In this document: piece by piece, positions 1 to 5,671 of the stretch
Layout: every line of letters begins with the position of its first letter
How positions within the stretch are numbered: position 1 is the first letter of the stretch
Assembly (NCBI GenBank): GCA_030727685.1
Contig: JANRBC010000050.1
Span: forward strand, 1-6,647
DNA from: Ilumatobacteraceae bacterium
GTDB lineage: Bacteria > Actinomycetota > Acidimicrobiia > Acidimicrobiales > Ilumatobacteraceae
Reading direction: 5' to 3'
DNA: 6,647 nucleotides
Notes under the pieces: model-generated
Databases searched by the model: none
Told to the model about the DNA's origin: nothing
Seen by the model: only the letters and a program-made list of their open reading frames with translations
Program-made: the position numbers and the translations under genes

Positions 1-459
1 GAGGGCATCGTGCGCAAACATCGTCTGGCCGAATGCTTCTTGATCGACGTTCTCGGTCTTTCTTGGTCAACCGCACACCACGAAGCATGCAAGTGGGAGC
101 ATGTAATCACCGACGAAGTAGAAGTCGCACTGTCAAAAATGCTTGGCGGCCCAACTGCATGTCCGCACGGCAACCCAATACCTGGTTCAGGTCACAGCAA
201 CATGTTGCTCACCCCACTCAACACGATCGAAGTCGGTGACTCGTTTACCGTGGTGCGAATTTCTGAAGAACTCGAAGAAACTGCCGGAGCACTTGACACG
301 CTTGAAGCCAACAAAATGTTGCCTGGAAAAGTGGGCACCGTCTCTAATCGCACTACCGATGGTGCTGTCAGCGTGATGATGTCTGACTCTGCTCAATCTG
401 CACCTACGGCGATTGACTCGTTTATCAGCAGTCGCTTGCTCGTCTCGACCAAAAAATAA
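1..459 (+). CDS. ideR: IdeR/DtxR-family iron-dependent repressor, 5'-truncated by the window edge
   Basis: Metal-sensing transcriptional repressor; with bound Fe(II) such proteins dimerise on operators of iron uptake and storage genes. The frame is open from base 1, so 152 residues are visible and about 72, including the winged helix-turn-helix, lie upstream. The GTG at position 10 is internal. Using DtxR numbering (window residue + 72), every metal ligand I can place in the dimerisation domain is present: His79 and Glu83 (in RKHRLAE), His98, Cys102, Glu105 and His106 (in HHEACKWEH). Cys102 is typical of iron-type DtxR/IdeR; manganese-type MntR has Glu there. CPHGNPIPG closes the domain, and an SH3/FeoA-like domain follows (about residues 74-150). 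There the usual Glu170/Gln173 ligand pair reads Glu/Glu (ISEELEE), by eye alignment. Fragment plus missing part gives about 224 residues, normal for the family. The family call is firm; iron rather than another metal is inferred. Confidence 0.93.
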   Translation, partial: EGIVRKHRLAECFLIDVLGLSWSTAHHEACKWEHVITDEVEVALSKMLGGPTACPHGNPIPGSGHSNMLLTPLNTIEVGDSFTVVRISEELEETAGALDTLEANKMLPGKVGTVSNRTTDGAVSVMMSDSAQSAPTAIDSFISSRLLVSTKK

Positions 460-469
460 TTACTGCGTT

Positions 470-931
470 ATGCAATCGAATTTTTGTCGCAACCAATCTC
501 GCAATGTCGCACTCGTATCTATTGCGGCGCTCATCAGTGTGACTTCACTTCTAAGTGGATGTGCAACCACAATTAACGAGTCGGCTCCTACAACTCTTGC
601 CAAAAACGCTGTCGTTGAAACAACAATTGTCACGGTTGATCAGCAACTTTCAACCGAAGAGCTCCTCGGCCAGATGTTGACAACTATCGATGCGCTCAGC
701 CAAGCAATGCAAAAGTCTGACCGCCAAACAGCCAGTAATAAGGTCGATCAAATTTTGCTAATTAGCAACGCAGTGCGACCAAAAATCCTCATTTTGAGCG
801 ACCAACTCGTAGCCGACTTTGACCGCGTCGTTGGGTTGGCACAAAGTTCTGCTGAGCGCAATCGTCCGGCAGATGCTGACAAAGCAATGCGCTTTTTGCC
901 TCTGATTATCGACTCGCTCGGCAATTTCTAG
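470..931 (+). CDS. Small predicted helical lipoprotein, function unknown
   Basis: 153 residues, not recognised as a named family. The N-terminus is a lipoprotein signal: arginines at 7 and 11, a hydrophobic stretch at about 13-28, and the lipobox LSGC with the lipidated Cys at 31. It should be anchored on the outer face of the membrane. The mature 123 residues begin with a Thr/Ala-rich linker and then look almost wholly alpha-helical (about 60-153), probably a small bundle. There is no His and no Cys after the lipobox, so b562-type haem ligation or His-based metal binding is not supported. The ATG at 470 was chosen because it places the signal peptide properly; the frame is open further upstream, but inside the regulator gene. 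No clear Shine-Dalgarno is visible. It starts 10 bp after the ideR stop, so co-transcription is likely. A role in metal handling would be guesswork. Confidence 0.82.
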   Translation: MQSNFCRNQSRNVALVSIAALISVTSLLSGCATTINESAPTTLAKNAVVETTIVTVDQQLSTEELLGQMLTTIDALSQAMQKSDRQTASNKVDQILLISNAVRPKILILSDQLVADFDRVVGLAQSSAERNRPADADKAMRFLPLIIDSLGNF

Positions 932-946
932 CAAAATACTTTTAGC

Positions 947-3073
947 TCAGCCAACAAGCGCATTTGGCAGCGGTTCGCTGTGCACAACGCTCAGGCGTCG
1001 CGTCGAGCGTGTCAGCGCAACATATAAAGCACGCAAGCCGTGTGTCTGTGCTGCCACAATTTTCGCTGGTTCAACCACGACCACGCCGTCAAGTTCTAAA
1101 CCTTTGACAACACTCACAGGCACAACTGTCAAACCATATTCAATGCCCGCTGCACCCGCGCGACCATAAACAACTTTTGCTTTGTCGAGTGCTCGACAAA
1201 TGTCTTCTGTCATCTCATCGGGGCAAACAATCGCGACGTTGCCATCACTCAACTCTGTAACAAGACTTTTCGCTTCTTCGATCAACTTAGAAACCAATTC
1301 ACCAACCGAGCATTCAACAAATTTTGGTGCTTGGTCGCCTTCGCGCACGGACTTGGGGGCAACTTGATTTGGTGCGGCTGCCAGCATCACTTTGGTCGCT
1401 AAATCCATAATTTGTTTTGGAATTCGATAGCCAACAGTTAGCCCGATAACTCGCGACGGGTTCTTCTTTGGCAAATGTGCGAGCACTTCTTGCCAAGACG
1501 CCGGTGCGTGCGCCGAAGTTGCCTGTGCGATATCTCCGACGATCGTCATCGAGCCGTTCAACGAACGCCGTGAGATCATGCGCAATTGCATCGGTGAGAG
1601 GTCTTGCACCTCGTCAATGACGATGTGACCATATGTGCGAATTTCATCTGCTTCGTTGATTCGACCGCTACGTCGTGGACGTGGCCCCAAAACTGCAAGC
1701 GCTTCGTCAAGCACCGCAACATCAGCGTCGCTAAATTTTGCATCAGCAAGGCTCGCCGCTCGTGGGCGATACATCGATTCGTATTCTGCTGTCGTGCACA
1801 CTTTTTGTGCAGCCAATCGCATCAAAGCCTTTGACGAATAAAGGTCGTGCAACAACTCTGCAGCAGTCAGCACCGGCCACATGTAATTGATGACAGCTTG
1901 AAATTCTTTCAAGTCGCGCAACGCATCTCGAGTTGACTCAAGATCAAGTTCTTGATTGTGACTTGACGCGATCATCGCTGTCACAACTTCTGTTTCGACC
2001 CAATGATGAGCCGCGTTGTGGCGACGAAAGCGACGACGAGCCTCGCGAACAATCGTTGCCGACTCGATACTTGTCAACCGCAAATAGCCAGCACCAAAAC
2101 CGATTTCAACATCGTTGCGCAAAGCACGTTCACGATCTCTGACGCTGTTGGCGACAATTCTTGCCATTCGTAGATCACCTTTGATTCGCGCGACATCTTC
2201 GCTGTCTTTCGCAGAAAAACTGTGACCACGAACTAAATCGGCCAATACAACTTGCTCGACGCCAGCTTCACCCAGCGACGGCAAAACTCTTTCGATGTAT
2301 CGCAAGAAAACTCGATTGGGGCCGACAACCAAAACACCCTGATCTTCGAGTGGAAATCTAAATGTATAAAGCAAGTACGCCGCGCGGTGAAGTGCAACAA
2401 CTGTTTTGCCCGTGCCCGGACCGCCTTCGACTACCAACACACCTTGTTGTGACGATCGAATGATTTCATCTTGTTCTGCTTGAATCGTCGCCACGATGTC
2501 GCCGAGTTGACCTGTTCGACCTCGCGACAAAACAGTTAACAACGTGCTGTAGCCACGCAACTTCGGCAGAGCCGAGGCTGGCTCGCCATCGAGGCCTTCA
2601 TCATGACCGACACCAAGGTGACCCGCGCCGAAAAGTTCGTCTTCAATGCCGAGCAACTCACGGCCCTGCACAGCAAAGTGTCGTCGTCGCGCCAAACCCA
2701 TCGACTCTCGACCCGTCGCGCGATAAAACGGTTCAGCCACGGGCGCACGCCAGTCGACAACAACTGGTTCGCGATTCGAGTCGGCGACTGCAATTCGCCC
2801 GATGTGAAAACTTTCGAAAATTTCGGGCGATTCGGTTAACCGGTCAATTCGTCCAAAAACCAATGCCGCATCTCCCAAGTCGAGTTGCGTCAATCGTCCG
2901 ACTAAAACCTCATCGAAAGCGTTGCGTTCGTAGCGCGCCTGAAAAGTGCCGCCCGTCGATGCCTCGTTCATTTCGCGAATCTGCCATGCATCATTTCGCG
3001 TCTGCTCTAGACATTCGTAGGCGTGGTCAATAAACCGCTGTTCGTCGGCAAGTTCGGGGTGCTGTTGGGTCAT
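947..3073 (-). CDS. helD: HelD-like RNA polymerase-associated UvrD/Rep-family helicase (ATPase)
   Basis: 708 residues, complete. HelD proteins bind RNA polymerase and use ATP to free stalled or inactive enzyme from nucleic acid; some actinobacterial members protect against rifamycins (family knowledge). The N-terminal part (about 1-120) has a predicted coiled-coil pair and the family signature VVDWRAPVAEPFYRAT (105-120). Superfamily-1 motifs follow in order: Q-motif TIQAEQDEIIR (196-206), Walker A GGPGTGKT (217-224), motif II VIDEVQD (485-491), motif III VGDIAQ (512-517), motif IV region TVGYR (546-550), motif V KGLE (657-660) and motif VI YVALTR (684-689). The HelD-specific helical insert is at about 280-450. 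Two oddities: Gly precedes Tyr-Arg in motif IV where Asn is usual, and only about 20 residues separate LGPRP from motif II, where mycobacterial HelD carries a long acidic loop. AAGGA lies about 14 nt before the ATG. Transcribed divergently from the exported gene pair. Confidence 0.95.
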   Translation of the reverse strand: MTQQHPELADEQRFIDHAYECLEQTRNDAWQIREMNEASTGGTFQARYERNAFDEVLVGRLTQLDLGDAALVFGRIDRLTESPEIFESFHIGRIAVADSNREPVVVDWRAPVAEPFYRATGRESMGLARRRHFAVQGRELLGIEDELFGAGHLGVGHDEGLDGEPASALPKLRGYSTLLTVLSRGRTGQLGDIVATIQAEQDEIIRSSQQGVLVVEGGPGTGKTVVALHRAAYLLYTFRFPLEDQGVLVVGPNRVFLRYIERVLPSLGEAGVEQVVLADLVRGHSFSAKDSEDVARIKGDLRMARIVANSVRDRERALRNDVEIGFGAGYLRLTSIESATIVREARRRFRRHNAAHHWVETEVVTAMIASSHNQELDLESTRDALRDLKEFQAVINYMWPVLTAAELLHDLYSSKALMRLAAQKVCTTAEYESMYRPRAASLADAKFSDADVAVLDEALAVLGPRPRRSGRINEADEIRTYGHIVIDEVQDLSPMQLRMISRRSLNGSMTIVGDIAQATSAHAPASWQEVLAHLPKKNPSRVIGLTVGYRIPKQIMDLATKVMLAAAPNQVAPKSVREGDQAPKFVECSVGELVSKLIEEAKSLVTELSDGNVAIVCPDEMTEDICRALDKAKVVYGRAGAAGIEYGLTVVPVSVVKGLELDGVVVVEPAKIVAAQTHGLRALYVALTRSTRRLSVVHSEPLPNALVG

Positions 3074-3188
3074 CTAATTTCACAGATCCTTGAAAATGGG
3101 GTCTATCTACTCTACAGACGAAACATCACAATCTTGTAATTTTCAGCACAGTTTCTCACTCGTGCACACATCAAGAAACACTGCGTCT
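3074..3188. promoter_or_regulatory. Divergent intergenic region between helD and the exported-protein pair
   Basis: 115 bp between divergent starts, so promoters in both directions are expected. It is AT-rich compared with the flanking genes. I find no convincing -35/-10 pair. On the plus strand TTGAAA (3090-3095) resembles a -35, but the correctly spaced hexamer (TACAGA, 3113-3118) is poor. On the minus strand TTGTGA is followed after 16 bp by TAGATA, also weak. The call rests on gene orientation, not on motifs. Confidence 0.4.
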
Positions 3189-3797
3189 ATGAACACCAAA
3201 TTTCGCATGACTCGCAAACTCAGTCAACTTCTTACACTTTGCTGCTTCATCATTTGTGGATGTGCAACCGCGAGCAACACAAACACTCGCACCACATTTA
3301 ATTTTTCACCGACCACTTCGCTAGCGCAACCTGACGACACTGCAAAAATGACGCAAAAACCAGCGCCACTTTCGCAAGGCGCGCCGTTTGATCTCGTTGC
3401 CGAAAAATTTGAGGCATTCGTCAAATGGCGTCGCGATTGCAGCTACAAACCAAGACTCTGCAACATCGGTGAATTCACAATCATTGGCACGCAATTCAGC
3501 GACGACTTCGCTGCGATGATGCGCGAATTCGCAGCAAATAATATCGTTGCTCGACCAGGCGACGGCGAGCGTAAAGTCACCGTCGAAACAATTTCGCACG
3601 ACGAAACGACGATGACTGCCATCGTGCATGGCTGCGTATACGACACTGTGGTTTTATACATGGGTGCGGGCATCTACGACGACAAAGTTGCCTCGTCGCT
3701 TTCGAGCTGGACAATGCAGTGGCACAACGATGATTGGTTTTGGACGAACTACCAAATTCACAAAAAGGTTTACTCACAAAACTTATGCAACACATGA
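3189..3797 (+). CDS. Predicted NTF2-like lipoprotein
   Basis: 202 residues. The signal peptide has basic residues at 4-10, a hydrophobic core at about 11-22 and Cys25 in ICGC, an acceptable though unusual lipobox, so the protein is probably membrane-anchored outside the cell. A Thr/Ser/Pro-rich linker (26-63) precedes a compact alpha+beta domain (about 66-195). Its order, a helix with Cys84 and Cys91, a second helix (about 103-119), then strands with HGCVYDT (147-153) and a WTMQWHNDDWFW end (174-185), fits the NTF2-like/SnoaL fold of many secreted actinobacterial proteins. Cys84, 91, 149 and 200 could form two disulfides. The fold is too general to give a substrate. The ATG at 3189 was chosen over the upstream in-frame ATG at 3090, which would bury the signal peptide; an ATG at 3207 is also possible. 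It overlaps the next gene by ATGA. Confidence 0.82.
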   Translation: MNTKFRMTRKLSQLLTLCCFIICGCATASNTNTRTTFNFSPTTSLAQPDDTAKMTQKPAPLSQGAPFDLVAEKFEAFVKWRRDCSYKPRLCNIGEFTIIGTQFSDDFAAMMREFAANNIVARPGDGERKVTVETISHDETTMTAIVHGCVYDTVVLYMGAGIYDDKVASSLSSWTMQWHNDDWFWTNYQIHKKVYSQNLCNT

Positions 3798-4627
3798 AAC
3801 TGAAATTTCTCGCTGCAATCACTGTTTCGCTATTGGCGACCTCAACATCTGCAAAAGCCAGCACTGAAGATTCAAACTTGATTCGCGATATCTTCGGCGA
3901 AGTTGTCGACCGAACAATCATCGCTGGCATCTTGATCGGCAACAACGAAACCACTGGTGAGCCAAGCCAATGCGAATGGTCGCCTTCGCTGCCCCGCGAT
4001 TCTGGTCGTGATCAAACTTTTGGTGATGAAGTTGAAAAAACTGTTGGCTCAATTCAGTTTCGTCTCTACGACAAAAATTGTCCGAACGAGAACACGACTA
4101 ATCACTGGATTGCCGAAGTGTCTTCTGAAACAATCGCACGCAACGCTGCAAGCGTCGCCTACGACTTGATACCCGCACCCTTTGGCGAATTCGCACCACC
4201 CGCGCGTCAAGGTTTGATCAACATCGGCACATGGTTTTGGGTGAGCGCATCTATATGGCAACCAAAGTCTGTGACTGCATGGGTGCCGACACCGGCCGGC
4301 CCCGTCACGGCAACGACCACAGCAACGCCATACAAACTTGTCTTCAACCCGGGCGATGGCAACTTCGGTAGTGGCAAAAGATCTTGCGTTGGTCCCGGCT
4401 TGCGATGGAGCCCAATCATTGGCGACTACGCACCATCTCCGTGTATGTATACGTATAGACACTCATCAGCAGTCGATAGATCTGGCTTGTTCTCGGCAAC
4501 CTTGTCAATTGTCTGGAAGATAACTTGGCGCTCAAATACAGGCGCTGTCGGCACTTTGCCCGATGTAACGACATCATCCTCACATCAAATGCGAATTCGC
4601 GAGTTTCAGGCACTTGTAACTTCGTAA
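3794..4627 (+). CDS. Secreted protein of unknown function (PGDG/CxGPG type)
   Basis: 277 residues with a Sec signal peptide: Lys at 2 and 4, a hydrophobic core at 5-15, and likely cleavage after AKA at about 22. The mature protein has no membrane segment and should be released or held at the wall. The C-terminal half (about 145-277) looks beta-rich, with FNPGDGN (184-190), CVGPG (198-202), CMYTYRHSS (217-225), a strand pair IVWKITW (239-245) and a late REFQALV (269-275). This order recalls a widespread but uncharacterised group of actinobacterial secreted proteins (from memory, not searched). The only Cys residues after the signal are 60, 96, 198 and 217, enough for two disulfides. The ATG at 3794 overlaps the upstream stop as ATGA, suggesting translational coupling; an in-frame ATG at 3785 is an alternative. 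No catalytic motif is visible, so a binding or structural surface role is more likely than an enzymatic one. Confidence 0.82.
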   Translation: MKLKFLAAITVSLLATSTSAKASTEDSNLIRDIFGEVVDRTIIAGILIGNNETTGEPSQCEWSPSLPRDSGRDQTFGDEVEKTVGSIQFRLYDKNCPNENTTNHWIAEVSSETIARNAASVAYDLIPAPFGEFAPPARQGLINIGTWFWVSASIWQPKSVTAWVPTPAGPVTATTTATPYKLVFNPGDGNFGSGKRSCVGPGLRWSPIIGDYAPSPCMYTYRHSSAVDRSGLFSATLSIVWKITWRSNTGAVGTLPDVTTSSSHQMRIREFQALVTS

Positions 4628-4730
4628 TATCTCAACAAAAATTAGGAAACACCCCTATGCCTTGCTACCCTTGACACAGCGCTTTCGATCATGGAAGTGC
4701 AATACAAATATAAAGAAAGAAGTACAAGCT
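4628..4730 (+). promoter_or_regulatory. Leader region of the cold-shock gene with a weak candidate promoter
   Basis: 103 bp between the secreted protein and csp. The best candidate is an extended -10, TGC TACCCT (4663-4671), with TTAGGA (4642-4647) 18 bp upstream as a poor -35. It would give a 5' leader of about 50 nt, in line with csp genes having leaders. The downstream part (4700-4718) is A-rich and probably little structured. No terminator hairpin for the upstream gene is evident. Confidence 0.28.
4714..4722 (+). promoter_or_regulatory. Shine-Dalgarno site of the cold-shock gene
   Basis: AGAAAGAAG, a near match to the anti-Shine-Dalgarno complement, ends 8 nt before the ATG at 4731. It fixes the start there rather than at the in-frame ATG or TTG-type starts further upstream. 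It is the clearest ribosome site in the window. Confidence 0.7.
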
Positions 4731-4934
4731 ATGCCAACCGGTACCGTGAAATTTTTCAATGACGAAAAGGGTTACGGATTTATCTCGCGCTCTGATGGAG
4801 AACCAGATATTTTCGTTCACTTCTCGAACATTGAAGGCACCGGGCGTCGCACCCTTGTTGCAGGCCAAGAAGTCGAGTTTGAACTCGGCCAAGGTCGCAA
4901 GGGCACCGAAGCCAACAACGTCCGCGCTATCTGA
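4731..4934 (+). CDS. csp: CspA-family cold-shock protein
   Basis: 67 residues, the normal length of a single cold-shock domain. It is a five-stranded OB-fold that binds single-stranded RNA and DNA and melts mRNA structure at low temperature or as a general RNA chaperone. RNP1 is KGYGFIS (13-19) and RNP2 is IFVHFS (27-32), with the aromatic residues that stack on bases intact. Position 8 is Phe (KFFN) where many members have Trp, a common variant. The domain ends in ANNVRAI as usual. It has its own ribosome site and is followed by a strong hairpin, so it is probably monocistronic. The paralogue (cspA, cspB and so on) cannot be assigned from the sequence. Confidence 0.96.
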   Translation: MPTGTVKFFNDEKGYGFISRSDGEPDIFVHFSNIEGTGRRTLVAGQEVEFELGQGRKGTEANNVRAI

Positions 4935-4956
4935 GCCCCGCGCTTAACGCGCAGTT

Positions 4957-4985
4957 CATTCGCGTCGCTTGTTCGATGCGAATGT
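4957..4985 (+). terminator. Rho-independent-type terminator hairpin after csp
   Basis: CATTCGCGTCG (4957-4967) pairs with CGATGCGAATG (4974-4984) in an 11-bp stem with one G-U pair and a 6-nt loop, CTTGTT. It lies 23 nt past the csp stop. The following tract, TTTCGTCT, is only partly T-rich, so it is not a textbook terminator, though weak U-tracts are common in actinobacteria. It separates csp from the next promoter. Confidence 0.6.
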
Positions 4986-5020
4986 TTCGTCTCAATAGTT
5001 AGGTAGATCACCAGAAGTCG

Positions 5021-5049
5021 GTGACGTATGCGTTCGCCCCCGATATAGT
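5021..5049 (+). promoter_or_regulatory. Promoter of the 5058-6529 operon, probably leaderless
   Basis: GTGACG (5021-5026, 4 of 6 to TTGACA), a 17-bp spacer, then TATAGT (5044-5049, 5 of 6 to TATAAT). A start 6-8 nt after the -10 falls at about 5056-5058, on or next to the GTG at 5058. The mRNA would thus have essentially no leader, as is common in actinobacteria. No Shine-Dalgarno at a workable distance precedes the GTG, which agrees with this. Confidence 0.6.
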
Positions 5050-5056
5050 TTCGGGG
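5038..5056. repeat. Inverted repeat flanking the -10 box, possible operator
   Basis: CCCCGA (5038-5043) and TCGGGG (5051-5056) are perfect 6-bp arms around the 7-bp TATAGTT that holds the -10 hexamer. Because transcription should begin near the right arm, this is more likely a DNA-level symmetry, such as a repressor site, than an RNA hairpin. It could be chance. Confidence 0.35.
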
Positions 5057-5057
5057 C

Positions 5058-5669
5058 GTGTCAACATCAAAAGAACAGATCCTTATCGACCGTCGCTATG
5101 CGGCAGTCTTAGCAACAATCTCCGACGACTCGCTTGCCGAATTGGCAATTAGCCTTCCCGAAAAATTGCGCGATCCATTTGCGAAAGTCGCTGGCCTACC
5201 GGCCGGCGCACTTAGCACCAAAGACGGGCTCGGCGCCAAAATTCGCGCAGGCTTTACATCCCGCAAATCGTTTATCAACGTCGGTGTTTTGTTGAGTGAA
5301 CCTTGCACCGAACATTGCATCGAAGAACTCGGCACCGCCGCTGACGACCCGAATGTTGAACACTTGAAATCAACGCTTCCAGGCGCGATCGAAAAATTCG
5401 GTCTTGACGCAACACGCCTCATGGCAATTCAATATTCGGCCAGTCTTAACGGCTTTAAACAACTCGTCGCCACAGACGAAAGATTCATGATTCCAAAGTC
5501 TGAAAACTCGTCGAATTCGGCAAGCGCTTCTGCAGTCGCTGCGCAAGCACGCAAGGTTGCACCAGCCGATGCCGAAAAGCGCCGACTTCGCCGCGAGCGC
5601 CAAGAAAAAGAGCGCGAAGAAAAACGACAAGCCGAACTACAGCGTCGAATCGCTCGCAACAGAGTTTAA
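5058..5669 (+). CDS. Conserved-looking hypothetical protein with a basic helical tail
   Basis: 203 residues, not recognised. Residues 1-145 look like a mostly helical globular domain with no signal peptide or membrane segment, so it is probably cytoplasmic. A short stretch has CTEHC (83-87), with two Cys and a His close together, as a metal site or redox pair might show, but the pattern is too short to assign. Residues 150-165 are Ser/Ala-rich and look like a flexible linker. Residues 170-203 are dense in Arg, Lys and Glu with heptad-like spacing, probably a charged single helix or coiled coil, and the last residues (RRIARNRV) are strongly basic, which suggests contact with nucleic acid or ribosome (inference). 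Start GTG at 5058, supported by the promoter position and the lack of another good start. Its stop lies 2 nt before the FAH-family gene, so the two are probably co-transcribed. Confidence 0.8.
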   Translation: MSTSKEQILIDRRYAAVLATISDDSLAELAISLPEKLRDPFAKVAGLPAGALSTKDGLGAKIRAGFTSRKSFINVGVLLSEPCTEHCIEELGTAADDPNVEHLKSTLPGAIEKFGLDATRLMAIQYSASLNGFKQLVATDERFMIPKSENSSNSASASAVAAQARKVAPADAEKRRLRRERQEKEREEKRQAELQRRIARNRV

Positions 5670-5671
5670 AA

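Noticed and set aside
929..947. Hairpin AGC-AAAA/TTTT-A-GCT between the convergent lipoprotein and helD genes as a bidirectional terminator
   Set aside because: Seven mostly A-T pairs with a bulge and a 3-nt loop; too weak to call.
3090..3188. 33-residue N-terminal extension of the NTF2-like lipoprotein
   Set aside because: It would place the lipoprotein signal internally and use the probable promoter region as coding sequence.
3577..3954. 125-codon minus-strand open frame across the junction of the exported pair
   Set aside because: Its translation has low-complexity Ser/Arg runs and no signal or domain; explained by the two plus-strand genes.
4049..4462. 137-codon minus-strand open frame opposite the secreted protein gene
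   Set aside because: Cys/Arg/His-rich composition with no domain, no ribosome site, and fully inside a better-supported gene.
4671..4676. Perfect TTGACA upstream of csp as a -35 box
   Set aside because: No acceptable -10 hexamer occurs 16-19 bp downstream (the sequence there is GGAAGTGC). The nearest TACAAA or TATAAA lies 26 bp or more away.
5035..5058. GC-rich stem over the GTG at 5058 as an RNA switch hiding the start codon
   Set aside because: The predicted transcription start lies at about 5056-5058, so the left arm would not be in the mRNA. Kept only as a possible DNA operator.
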